Assembly: GCA_039105265.1 (NCBI GenBank)
Contig: JAPFFF010000003.1
Span: forward strand, 5,084,001 to 5,148,000
Reading direction: 5' to 3'
DNA: 64,000 nt
From: Tritrichomonas musculus
Taxonomy: Eukaryota > Parabasalia > Tritrichomonadida > Tritrichomonadidae
The translations under genes were made by a program, and so were the position numbers. Below are positions 18,294 to 28,146 of the stretch, in pieces. The notes beneath the pieces were generated by a model, which had not been told where the DNA came from, ran no database searches, and saw only the letters and a program-made list of their open reading frames with translations. Position 1 is the stretch's first letter. Each line of letters begins with the position of its first letter.

Positions 18294-21200
18294 ATGAGCT
18301 CTGAGAGTTCAAGTGTTGCAAATCTAAAAAAACAGATCGATGAAATTGCCGAAATTAATATAGAATCATCTCAAAATGTCAGTGATTTACTCGCAGATAT
18401 TAATCTTTTATCACCAAAATCAAACTCTTCTCCGACATCTCCAAACGAAAGTGATGATCATCTTCTTGATTTTTTAGACGATTCTGAATTATGCAATGAA
18501 ACGCCAAAATCTCATAAATACATTAATTCGTTTTCACCTCAAGAAGGATCTTCGTTTGCCTTATCTTCATCAAATTCAAACGTTAATTCGCCAAATTCCG
18601 CAAATATTGATCATGAATCAGATGTGAATTCTTTCCTTACTGCTTTTAATACCAAATACGATTTGGCAGCATGCAGCTTGTTTGATGTCCTTGATTTAAT
18701 CGATTCACTTTTATCAAATTCTTCAAAAAAACAAAAGAAAAATGAAGAAGAAAAACGACAAAAATCTGCTGCAGATGAAATAATACAAAATAATAACATG
18801 GCTAGTATAAAAAATGAAAACAATGCCTTAAGATCAAAACTTGATGAAGCAACAAATTCGATGAAAGATGCTCAACACTTAATTCAAACATTAGAACAGC
18901 AAGTTGAAAACTTAAAATCAACAAATTCATTTTTGCAAAAAAGCAACGATTCTCTTCAAAATGATATTTCAAATCTTCAGAACTCATTAAATTCTATTCA
19001 TTCTTTGATGGAAAATCAACTTGATGATTTATCTACTCTTGGATCTCAAAGATCTGAATTAATAGAAATCACAAAGAAACAAGATGCACTTATTCAACAA
19101 TATGATCAAACAAGTAAATCAATCCAACAAACAATCCAACAGCAAATACAAAATAATCAATTAAAGCAAGAAAAATCAGCTGCGTTGGAAGAAAATCAAA
19201 ATAATCTTCAAAATAAGAAACGAACAGAAGATGAATTATATAATATAATGAGCTCTTTAATTCGGATTGTCGATGATTCTCAATTAAATAATGAGCTTTC
19301 TGACAATATCCATTCAATTAGAGATAATTCTCAACTTCGATTAAATGAGAGAATAATTAATATCATAAACAATGTAATTGAATTTGCATCAATTAAAAAT
19401 GAAAAATGCGATCAATATACTAAAGAACATCAAAAAGCTCTTAATTCTCAAATTACATTACGCAAAAAGTGCATTGAGATATTAACTTTATTTGAAGAAG
19501 AATTAAACTTTTTACAGAATCTTTCACATAGTTCTGATCTTCAATCTATTGTTTTTAATGCAGGCAAAAAATCAACATCACCTTTAATGACAGAAGATAT
19601 CAGATCAGAATTGATTCGACAATGCGCGTCTCTTGGAACTTTTGTTGAAGAAACAATTGGAATCATTACTCTTGAAAAGTTCGAAGAATCTTTTGAAGTT
19701 CCTGATGGGATTGAAGGAACTCACATATTCGATCTTTTACAATCATCGCAGGCAGCAGATTCTCTTTCTAAATTATTTGAAAATTTCGATAATGAAAATA
19801 TTGAAGTAAGAGAATTATTCGATCTTTTTAGCGCACAAGTCTTCATAAATAGTCTTCTTAAAAATCACACCAATGAACTATTGATGAGAATTTCTCATTG
19901 TGGACGTGAAATATCAAATTTAAGACAGGAGTTAGATGAACAGGCAACTGATCAGGAACAGACAGACACAATGAAAAAGTTGATTAAACATTTCCGTCAT
20001 AGAGATAATAAACTCAGACGTTACTTATCTAAATACATTCGCATCCCTGAAGACACTCCAACAAATGATTTAGTAATTGCATTACTTGAAGGATATGATG
20101 TTCAAGAAAAAAGTAAAAAGAATTCCAAAAACAAAAGAGAAACTGTTCCTCTTATTCAAGAAAATAAACAATTAAAAGAAGATTTAGAGCATTGCATTAA
20201 AGAATTAAACCAATATAAAACAATGCTAGCAAATAATCAAAATGAACAAAATGAAGAATCATTAAATCAAATTAAGCAGCTTCAGTTAAAACTTGAAGAA
20301 TGTAAACAAAATTGCAAAGAACTCAAATCCCAACTCGATTCAACTCTTGAGGAATTAGAAACCTTAAAAACGTCAAATACAGAAAAAGATCTAAAAATAG
20401 AAGAATTTGCGAGCCAAATTGAATCAACAGAAAAAAGCCATCAAAATGCTTTGAGAGAGGCAAATGAAAGAATAGATTTCACTCTTTGCGAAAACAAGAA
20501 AATGAAACAACAAATTAGTAGTTTTGAAAACACAATGGTAAAAGTAAAGAAAAACAGGCAGCAACTTGGTCGTGAAATTGATCGACTTAAAAAGATCAAT
20601 ATGCAACTTACAGAATCATTAGATTCTCAACATAATAAGATGAAAAGTGAATACTGCTCGACCATTCGTGATCTAACGGAAACAAATGAAAAATTAACTC
20701 GTGAAATTAGTAATTTACAGTCTCAAGTTCAAATTTTAACCGCCAAAAATCAACAACTATCATCAGAAAATGCAACCTTAAATATAGCCAAAAAGTCAGC
20801 AGATTTGAAACTTAGATCAATTGATGAAAAAATTAATTTAGAAAAGAAAAACTTACAGTCTCAAATATCTGCTCAAGTTACTGCAGCACAAGTTGAACAA
20901 TCTAAGATGATAAATGAAATGAATTCTTTGATTGATGATGTAATTGAGCGCCTTTCATCATTATCATATTCAACAGATCCGATTTTACAATCTCAAAATA
21001 CTGATTCTCAATCTCTATCTTCGACCAATCGTTGCGCTTGTTTGAAGCATACTGTTTCTATCGTTGAAGAAGAGTTTAACAGAGCTAGGAAAACTCAAAG
21101 CATGTATGTTGATTTATTAGAAACAGTAAAAGAAGCAGAAAAATTACTTAATATTCAATCTCCTGACAGACTTGTAAACGAAATTCAATTGCTTTTATCA

Positions 21201-21872
21201 GAACAATCTAAAAATGATAAAACATTATCAGAAAATGAGAAAAAGGTTAAAATTGATCGTCAAGAATTAGAAAAGCTTAAACGAGATTCGAAAAAACATG
21301 AGACAGAAATTATTCAATTGAAACAATGGGAAAACTGGGCTAAAAGAATTCATAGAATTATTCATGAAGCAGAATATGCTCATTTAGATTCAGATCAATT
21401 AAGACAAGCTTTAGAAGAGGCTTTGCTTGCATCTGTTTCAAGCAGATCAATATTTTTACGTGTTGAATCTTTACGTGTTCAAAAGAATATTTTAATGAAA
21501 TACGATAAAAGATTTTTAAATAGTCATCAAAGTATAAGACCAAGCATTTGCCCAATAATTGCAATCTGCCTTTGCATAAGAAGAATGCAGAAGGTGGCCG
21601 GATGTCTCCCATTATCTATTTCAAATACAGAATCAAAGTTAAACATAAGTTTAAAGAGAAAATCAATTGCAGATAGAAATACAGATTTTAGTATTGAAGA
21701 AGATATTGATATAAATATAAATCATCGGCCTTCATTAAGTTCAAAGAAATCTCAAAGTTCAAGGAAAGATAGAGAAACACCTCGTAAAAAGAAATCTTCA
21801 TCAAAACATAATCAAAAAGAACGGAACTCTTGCAAATCTCCTTTAAGACCTCTAATCCCAATGTTTGTCTAA
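18294..21872 (+). CDS. Large coiled-coil protein
   Basis: 1192 residues from the ATG at 18294; the longer frame starts with GTG. A Ser/Asn-rich N-terminus (about 1-110) precedes long heptad-rich coiled coils at roughly 150-330, 360-400, 560-900 and 1000-1060, rich in Gln, Glu, Lys, Leu and Asn. A tail of about 110 residues is basic and Ser/Lys-rich (RKKKSSSKHNQKERN). A conserved-looking non-coil stretch with several Cys (PSICPIIAICLCIRRMQ) lies near 1080-1100. No motor, GTPase or membrane segment is seen. Such proteins in trichomonads are usually cytoskeletal or basal-body/Golgi tethers; the specific role is unknown. The next gene starts only about 110 bp downstream on the same strand. Confidence 0.75.
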   Translation: MSSESSSVANLKKQIDEIAEINIESSQNVSDLLADINLLSPKSNSSPTSPNESDDHLLDFLDDSELCNETPKSHKYINSFSPQEGSSFALSSSNSNVNSPNSANIDHESDVNSFLTAFNTKYDLAACSLFDVLDLIDSLLSNSSKKQKKNEEEKRQKSAADEIIQNNNMASIKNENNALRSKLDEATNSMKDAQHLIQTLEQQVENLKSTNSFLQKSNDSLQNDISNLQNSLNSIHSLMENQLDDLSTLGSQRSELIEITKKQDALIQQYDQTSKSIQQTIQQQIQNNQLKQEKSAALEENQNNLQNKKRTEDELYNIMSSLIRIVDDSQLNNELSDNIHSIRDNSQLRLNERIINIINNVIEFASIKNEKCDQYTKEHQKALNSQITLRKKCIEILTLFEEELNFLQNLSHSSDLQSIVFNAGKKSTSPLMTEDIRSELIRQCASLGTFVEETIGIITLEKFEESFEVPDGIEGTHIFDLLQSSQAADSLSKLFENFDNENIEVRELFDLFSAQVFINSLLKNHTNELLMRISHCGREISNLRQELDEQATDQEQTDTMKKLIKHFRHRDNKLRRYLSKYIRIPEDTPTNDLVIALLEGYDVQEKSKKNSKNKRETVPLIQENKQLKEDLEHCIKELNQYKTMLANNQNEQNEESLNQIKQLQLKLEECKQNCKELKSQLDSTLEELETLKTSNTEKDLKIEEFASQIESTEKSHQNALREANERIDFTLCENKKMKQQISSFENTMVKVKKNRQQLGREIDRLKKINMQLTESLDSQHNKMKSEYCSTIRDLTETNEKLTREISNLQSQVQILTAKNQQLSSENATLNIAKKSADLKLRSIDEKINLEKKNLQSQISAQVTAAQVEQSKMINEMNSLIDDVIERLSSLSYSTDPILQSQNTDSQSLSSTNRCACLKHTVSIVEEEFNRARKTQSMYVDLLETVKEAEKLLNIQSPDRLVNEIQLLLSEQSKNDKTLSENEKKVKIDRQELEKLKRDSKKHETEIIQLKQWENWAKRIHRIIHEAEYAHLDSDQLRQALEEALLASVSSRSIFLRVESLRVQKNILMKYDKRFLNSHQSIRPSICPIIAICLCIRRMQKVAGCLPLSISNTESKLNISLKRKSIADRNTDFSIEEDIDININHRPSLSSKKSQSSRKDRETPRKKKSSSKHNQKERNSCKSPLRPLIPMFV

Positions 21873-21970
21873 TTTTATTAGTAATTTTATATATATTTAT
21901 AAAAAATTGTTTTTTTTGAAGCATCTGCTTTAATAACGTTTTTATATGTAAAATTTTACGTTTACTTATT

Positions 21971-21976
21971 TCACCA
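21971..21976 (+). promoter_or_regulatory. Possible initiator (TCACCA)
   Basis: A+1 at 21973, 8 nt before the ATG. It fits TCA(+1)Y but not the W position of the consensus. Confidence 0.3.
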
Positions 21977-21980
21977 TTGA

Positions 21981-23165
21981 ATGAGGCCAACAATTGTTTT
22001 TTCATCATCTGACTCGTCGGAATATGAAGATGATGAAATGACACCAGCTAATACAAACATAAATAATAATGATTCAAAAAATATAAACAAGAATGTAAAT
22101 GAAGGCAATTATTCGGTTTCATCCGATGATTATTCTAGTGAAATAGTTGTGGTTAGGAAAACAAAACCTAATAATTTAATTAGAAGACCAATTGTGACCC
22201 AAAAAAAATCTTTTACAACTTTAAATACAAGTGTTAAAATAGAAAATCATAAAATTCAATTAGATGATTTCGATAGTTCTTATACTGAAAGCTCCAAATC
22301 ACTAGATCCAAATAAGAAAATAGTTAATAGTAATAAAACCCAATTTAAACAAAAAGAGAAAATCAATATCGAATCTAAAAAAGAAGAGGGAAATGATAAT
22401 AAAAAAGAAAACGAAGATATATATGATGATGAAAACAAAATAGAATCAATGAAAGATAGCGATTTTGAATATAAGAATGAAAGTAATTTTGAAGAAATTA
22501 AAGAAAAAGATACTATTGAAGAGGAAGAGGATTTAAATCCACCAGTTATTAAAATGAAGCATATTAAAACGAATCCATCAATTACATTTGCTTTATTTAG
22601 AAAATTAAAATCATCACTTCGAGGAAAACGTTATTATTATTATTTTTATTCAAATGGCAATCCTGTTTTCTGCGCTAAGACAAAAAATCGTCATCCAGAT
22701 TCAAATGTATTAATTTATGAGGGAACAAAAGCACACATTAAAGGTGAATCGCAATATTTATTAGTTACAAACCAGGAATCAACAATATTTTCCCTTAAAA
22801 AATGCGATAAATTAGATGAAGAAATGCTTACCCTTAAATTCTTTTATGATTCAGCATTATTAAATCTTCCCAAGCATATTGATATTCAAATATTCCCATG
22901 CATTGGTATTTCTAAAATGTCATTAACAACAAAAAGACCAAAAGTTAGTGCTCGCGGAAACTGGATTTTAGATTTTCACGATAAATTTACAATTCCTAGT
23001 GAAAAAAACATGATTTTTGTTCCTTCAAAAGACAAAGATGGACCTGACTTACTTCTTGTTCGAAAAATCTCACCAGATGGAATGGAAATCGACTCATACA
23101 CAAACATACCTGAAGTTGGAATTTTTGCCATTGGATTGAGTATTTTTCTGGCTAAATTTCGTTAA
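21981..23165 (+). CDS. Tubby-like domain protein
   Basis: 394 residues. The N-terminal half (1-185) is disordered, rich in Asn, Lys, Asp, Glu and Ser. The C-terminal half (about 190-394) has tubby-domain features: a short KSSLRGKRYYYYFYSNG opening, an ARGNWILDFHDKFTIPSEKN segment resembling the tubby LNFxGRVxxxSxKNF block, DxDGPDLLLVRKI near the PDYIVMQFGR position, and the signature end VGIFAIGLSIFLAKF (family: FAIALSSFxxK). Known tubby domains bind PI(4,5)P2 at membranes and often connect to ciliary/flagellar trafficking. The order of blocks is right but divergence is high, so ligand binding is inference. Confidence 0.75.
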   Translation: MRPTIVFSSSDSSEYEDDEMTPANTNINNNDSKNINKNVNEGNYSVSSDDYSSEIVVVRKTKPNNLIRRPIVTQKKSFTTLNTSVKIENHKIQLDDFDSSYTESSKSLDPNKKIVNSNKTQFKQKEKINIESKKEEGNDNKKENEDIYDDENKIESMKDSDFEYKNESNFEEIKEKDTIEEEEDLNPPVIKMKHIKTNPSITFALFRKLKSSLRGKRYYYYFYSNGNPVFCAKTKNRHPDSNVLIYEGTKAHIKGESQYLLVTNQESTIFSLKKCDKLDEEMLTLKFFYDSALLNLPKHIDIQIFPCIGISKMSLTTKRPKVSARGNWILDFHDKFTIPSEKNMIFVPSKDKDGPDLLLVRKISPDGMEIDSYTNIPEVGIFAIGLSIFLAKFR

Positions 23166-24357
23166 TTTATTTATATTCAATGTTTTTTCTCTCACTTACA
23201 AGTAATATTAGATATCTTTGTTTTATTTATAATCAATATTTTTTGGAAATAAGCAAATCATTTTCATCTCTGCTTTTACAAATAAGATTTTTTTAAATAT
23301 TTCAACAAATTAATACTTTTTATGAAAGTAACAATGACAAAGTGAAAAATCAGTCAATAGGATTTTCTCCATTTTAATAGAAAAATACCTAAGGCTGCTT
23401 AATTAACAGCAATATACCTAAGTACAGCAATTTTTCAATAGGTATCTTTGTTGTGACTCACTCTAACTTATATTCTTCATCCATTTTCTGTATCATATCT
23501 AACAAAGACATGATCATGAAATAAATATATTGCATAGTGTATCATCTAAAATACGACCTGAATAAGAAACATAATGTAAATTACCTGCTGGATTACACCC
23601 AATTTCAACTCCTTATAACACAATTTTAGCTGATTAATCATTAAGTGCGATTTTAATTTGTTCTATAATTTGACCAGCCCATTTATATTCTTTATGAATA
23701 CATAAACTAGTGTAGACGCAAAAACATCGTAAAGTCAACCAACATTACAATCAGGCTATATTTTGTTTAGAAAGTAAAATCATTGCTCTTTCATTAATCA
23801 CTTATACTAATTCTGAAACAGTTGTTAAGAAAGTTAAATGAGAACCACACTGCTCTTTTTTAGCTTTCTTTACAACTGCTCCATGACCACACCAATTAAT
23901 AATAAAAGAAGCGAGATACGTTATTCTCATAGATATAATATAAAATCGACAAATAAGAATTGACTTTTCATTTTGGATTTCGAAATTTGACCAAATAAAT
24001 CCATAGCAGACTATTTATTCCTGATCATACATTTAATCTCTCTCTCTCTTTGTTTTATTGATTTCGATATTATTGAGGAAATTCATTATTTTTTTTAGAT
24101 TTTTTACAATTGAAGAGATATTTGTTTTCATTTTCAATCTCTTTTCAAATTAAAAAAAAAAAAAAAAAAAAACATTTATATAATTATGCTGTATACTTCA
24201 TAATGATACTAAAAATTTTGGAATGCATCATTAGATCCGAAATGATTATTTGTATTCTCAAAAACTATTCAAATAGTCTTTCAAATTTAGATTCAATATG
24301 AAAAAGCAGTTATTTTGAATTTATAACAAAACAAAAAACCAAAATAGATTTAACAGT
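23166..24357. other. Intergenic region with possible decayed gene (minus strand)
   Basis: About 1.2 kb. From 23340 to 23950 the composition is less AT-rich. The minus strand has several short open stretches, such as NWCGHGAVVKKAKKEQCGSH (around 23850-23900) and VEIGCNPAGNLHYVSYSGR (around 23555-23615), broken by multiple stops. It looks like an old pseudogene of unknown family. A 20-base A run lies near 24154-24173. Confidence 0.35.
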
Positions 24358-27300
24358 ATGACGGGAAAAGCGACACTTTACTTTGCTGTTAATAAAGTTA
24401 CAGCACCTGCTAGGTCAACAATTCAACTTGTTTTATCAGTTGGAGACACAAAGGTTACATTGAGCCCTCCAAGATCTACAAGAGGCACAAATTATAATAT
24501 TCCTTATAAAATTTCAAGAGAAGTAACCAATTCACCTGAAGGAAGCTCATCATATCGTTCTTGCGTTGTCCAGATTAATTTTTTAGATGGCGAAATCGTA
24601 ACGTCAACAGGCTCAGTCAGAATTAAACCTGATGAATTCATTAATGCCTCAAAAATTGAGCTAAGAGATTATCCTATACCTGTAGCTGATAAAGAAAATG
24701 TTTCTGCTAATATTGGTATTTCACTTATACCTGATGGAGGAGCAGCACCTTCAAACTACGGAGAATTTGAAGAAACTGCAAAGATAATTGCAACAGAACA
24801 GAGACAAGATCAATCTGATAGCAGTTCTCATCATTCACACCATCGATCAAGCCAACCTCCAGTTGAACAACCTTCATCAGATCAGATGGAAGGTGCAGAA
24901 GACATTGTTGAATCCGAGAGTGGTAAAAAACACAGAAGGAGAAAAGGAACAAAAGATACAAAAGATGGAACTTTTATATCAGATGGAGGTACTGTCCATA
25001 AGAGAAGGCGCCATCGAACAGCACAGCTAACTGACCAGCCACCATCTCAATCTGAACCTACACCACCCCCAGCAGATCCTCCAGGAGAACCTTCATCAGA
25101 TCAGATGGAAGGTGCAGAAGACATTGTTGAATCCGAAAGTGGTAAAAAACACAGAAGGAAAAAAGGAACAAAAGATACAAAAGATGGAACTTTTATATCA
25201 GATGGAGGTACTGTCCATAAGAGAAGACGTCACAGGAAGCCAGAAGAAAATTCAGGCGAGACAAAGCCAGAAGAGAAAAAAGACGAAGTTAAAGAAGAAG
25301 TAAAAACAAAAGAAGTTAAGACAGATGAAAAAATAGAAAACCCTCCTGAAAATAAGGAAATTCCACCATCTGAGAATAAGAAAGATGATAGCAAGTCTGA
25401 AAGTAAGCAAGATACAAATAAAATAAAATCAGAAGAAAAAACAACAACAAATATAGAAAACTCAAGTGACAATAAAAATGAAAAGCAAACAGAAAATAAT
25501 GACCAAAATATTATTGAAAATGCTGAGGAACCCAAAATAATTTCAGATAATATAAAACTTGAACAAGACGACACTTTAGTTGTTGAAACAACTCAGGAAA
25601 ATCAAAAACTTGTAAGCCAAGTAGCCGAACTTAAAAATGTTGTTGAAAAGCAAACCAACTGGATTCGTTCTCTTTATTCAAAGCTCCTTGAGCATTCGAA
25701 GGCAAATCCTGAAATTCTATCTAAAACAATGAAACAACTTGATTTCGCATCCCTTCCAATAGCAGTACCAGATCTCAACAAAACTCAAGACCCAAAGACT
25801 CTTCTACATTTTATTCATCCTCAATCAAATACTGAATCTCCTTCAAGTATAGCTGATGATAACCAAAAAGCATGCCAAACTGGTGAAATCAACCATCCAC
25901 CAATTTCACAACGAGGCATACAACTATTTTTGGGTGAGAATGGTGTCAATAACGTTGAAGAAGAGAGATATGAAAACCATGATGACTATTATGATGACGG
26001 ACCACTTCGTCGTTACCACTTTTCAATGAATGAATATAAAGATCCAGAAGAACCAATTATTTCTACACCAGACGGACTAACATTAAGCTATTCCATTCGA
26101 AACGATTGCTTCTTCCGACCACATTATAACTTTGAGATGCTCGATATAAGTGGACGCTTTAGTTTTGAAGTTTTCCAATCTCCATTTGAAATAGAGAAAG
26201 AAGGTCTTAGTATTGAGTGCAAATTTAATCCAACAATTGAATTCAATAGCGGAGATGGTGGATATCCTGATTCACCAGTATTTAGTCCAACAAGATCCCG
26301 ATTCAACACTGAACATAAGGGACCGCGCTACTCTTATTTCACCAACGAAAATCAAGAAACAAATCAATCATATAACTATCATACTGAGAATTATCCTTAT
26401 TCAATGAATAACATTAATAATGATAATAGGAATGATACCAAACCTTATTCACCAACTCGTCCTAAATTAACAGTTTCAGAAAATGATCAAGCAACTTCTC
26501 AGGCTCAAAACAAACAGTATTATTATCAACACGATGATAAAAACACAACTTCTCCCGCTCAAGATAACGATTATGGTCAATATGGATTTAATTCGACATT
26601 TTCTAACACATCAAATTTCAATAACCCACATAATCCATTTAATTATGATCAACAAGTCAAACCAAGTGAAATCAATGAAAATAATAATGATGAAAATAAT
26701 GATGCAGTTAAATATAGCTTTAATTATACAGAAAGAAACATTCAGTTGGATTCAAATGATGACTTTCCAAATTCAAACCAAAGCGTTAGTCCAAATTATA
26801 GCCCAAGTTCAAGCCAAAATATTAGTTCGTCTTTTGATTTATCCATTACACATAAGCAATTGCAACAGAAATTGCAACAACAAATGGAAAAACAACAAAA
26901 ACAAATAAAGAAACAAATGGATGAACTTTATCAATTAAGACAAGAATTAAACGAACAACAAAGTCAAATGAATGAACAATTTTCAATTCAAATGCAAAAA
27001 CAATTACAAGAACAGCAGAAAGCCCATCAAAATATGCAAATCCAATTAGAAAAGAAAAAGCAACAAATTCAATTTGAAATCGAGAATGAAAGAAAACAAA
27101 TGAATCATGACAAACAAGTCTTAGAGCTTCAAATGGAAAGAGAAAAGCAATTAATGGAATCCGAAAGAGAGAAAATGGAAAAAGAAAGACAGAACCTCTT
27201 AAAACAGAGACAATTACAAGAAGAAGAACTACTTCAACTTAAAAATCAACGAGATTTACAGCAAAAGGAAATGCAACAACTTCAGATTCTCCAACATAAA

Positions 27301-28146
27301 CAACAACAACAACAAGAATTATTACAGCAGACACAAGGACATCGATTTTTCCAACCAAATGAGCAACAACAATCACAACAAGAAACTACATTTTCGTCTC
27401 CAAATCAACAATTTAACCCACAACAAACTTCTCAAACTCAAGATCAACAACAACAAGCACTTTCAGACCCTAATCAGCAACAAGAATTTTCATCTTCTGT
27501 TTTAAATCAAAATGGTTTACATCCAGACGATACAATCAGTTCAAATGAAGACACAGACCAAACACACATTAACTCACAAATAAACAATGATTCTAATAAA
27601 TCAGGGAAGAGTTGCAATATTCAAACGAATCAATTTTATGTTCCACCCCAAAATCAATCAAAAACATTAAATAACACACCTGGTATAAATAATCAGGCAG
27701 CTGCTAGCTTTCAAGAAGAAGATCCTCAAAATCTAAATGTAGGAAATTTTAAAAAAAAGGCCCCACAGAATTCAGACAATGAACGTGGGGCCGTAGACAA
27801 TAATAATACTACACAAACCCATTATGCTGAAATTAATGATAACGATATTGATTTACTTTATAAAGGAAATTCAAATTCTCCTGATAAGAAACTCACTTCT
27901 AATAAACCAATTGGCCCTCCTTTGTTTGATAAAACTCATGAAACTTCTCCAATTGGAACCTCTAACCGATTGAACAAGAAATCAAAATCAAGTAACGATA
28001 TGGGTACATATAATAATAATTTTGACGATGACGAAAATAATAAATCTGACGAAGAATTATTTAACCAATTAGATCAGCCCCCAAACAGCAATATCCCTAT
28101 TCGTAACCCCGTTACATTAGATTCTCCTCAAGTACTTGAAGCGTAA
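24358..28146 (+). CDS. Large protein with C2-like N-terminus, duplicated basic module and Q-rich coiled coil
   Basis: 1262 residues. Residues 1-130 are beta-rich (LYFAVNKV, IQLVLSVGDTKVTLSP, SCVVQINFLDGE), suggesting a C2-like fold, though no diagnostic calcium loop is seen. A 46-residue module (SSDQMEGAEDIVESES, GKKHRRRKGTKDTKDG, TFISDGGTVHKRRRHR) occurs twice, at about 173-220 and 246-292, and is almost identical in DNA. A Lys/Glu-rich spacer, a short coiled coil (about 410-445) and an Asn/Ser/Tyr-rich middle follow. A long Gln/Glu/Lys coiled coil (about 835-1000) carries poly-Gln words, and the tail is disordered. Function unknown; the architecture suggests a cytoskeletal or membrane-associated scaffold. 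Confidence 0.7.
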   Translation: MTGKATLYFAVNKVTAPARSTIQLVLSVGDTKVTLSPPRSTRGTNYNIPYKISREVTNSPEGSSSYRSCVVQINFLDGEIVTSTGSVRIKPDEFINASKIELRDYPIPVADKENVSANIGISLIPDGGAAPSNYGEFEETAKIIATEQRQDQSDSSSHHSHHRSSQPPVEQPSSDQMEGAEDIVESESGKKHRRRKGTKDTKDGTFISDGGTVHKRRRHRTAQLTDQPPSQSEPTPPPADPPGEPSSDQMEGAEDIVESESGKKHRRKKGTKDTKDGTFISDGGTVHKRRRHRKPEENSGETKPEEKKDEVKEEVKTKEVKTDEKIENPPENKEIPPSENKKDDSKSESKQDTNKIKSEEKTTTNIENSSDNKNEKQTENNDQNIIENAEEPKIISDNIKLEQDDTLVVETTQENQKLVSQVAELKNVVEKQTNWIRSLYSKLLEHSKANPEILSKTMKQLDFASLPIAVPDLNKTQDPKTLLHFIHPQSNTESPSSIADDNQKACQTGEINHPPISQRGIQLFLGENGVNNVEEERYENHDDYYDDGPLRRYHFSMNEYKDPEEPIISTPDGLTLSYSIRNDCFFRPHYNFEMLDISGRFSFEVFQSPFEIEKEGLSIECKFNPTIEFNSGDGGYPDSPVFSPTRSRFNTEHKGPRYSYFTNENQETNQSYNYHTENYPYSMNNINNDNRNDTKPYSPTRPKLTVSENDQATSQAQNKQYYYQHDDKNTTSPAQDNDYGQYGFNSTFSNTSNFNNPHNPFNYDQQVKPSEINENNNDENNDAVKYSFNYTERNIQLDSNDDFPNSNQSVSPNYSPSSSQNISSSFDLSITHKQLQQKLQQQMEKQQKQIKKQMDELYQLRQELNEQQSQMNEQFSIQMQKQLQEQQKAHQNMQIQLEKKKQQIQFEIENERKQMNHDKQVLELQMEREKQLMESEREKMEKERQNLLKQRQLQEEELLQLKNQRDLQQKEMQQLQILQHKQQQQQELLQQTQGHRFFQPNEQQQSQQETTFSSPNQQFNPQQTSQTQDQQQQALSDPNQQQEFSSSVLNQNGLHPDDTISSNEDTDQTHINSQINNDSNKSGKSCNIQTNQFYVPPQNQSKTLNNTPGINNQAAASFQEEDPQNLNVGNFKKKAPQNSDNERGAVDNNNTTQTHYAEINDNDIDLLYKGNSNSPDKKLTSNKPIGPPLFDKTHETSPIGTSNRLNKKSKSSNDMGTYNNNFDDDENNKSDEELFNQLDQPPNSNIPIRNPVTLDSPQVLEA
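24871..25228 (+). repeat. Intragenic tandem duplication (219-bp period)
   Basis: Two copies of about 139 bp (24871-25009 and 25090-25228) differ at only a few bases and are offset by 219 bp, exactly 73 codons. They encode the duplicated KKHRR/KGTKDTKDG module. Confidence 0.85.

Noticed and set aside
24110-24301. 63-codon frame upstream of the large Q-rich gene
   Set aside because: Contains the translation of a 20-base A run and lacks a convincing start; spacer.
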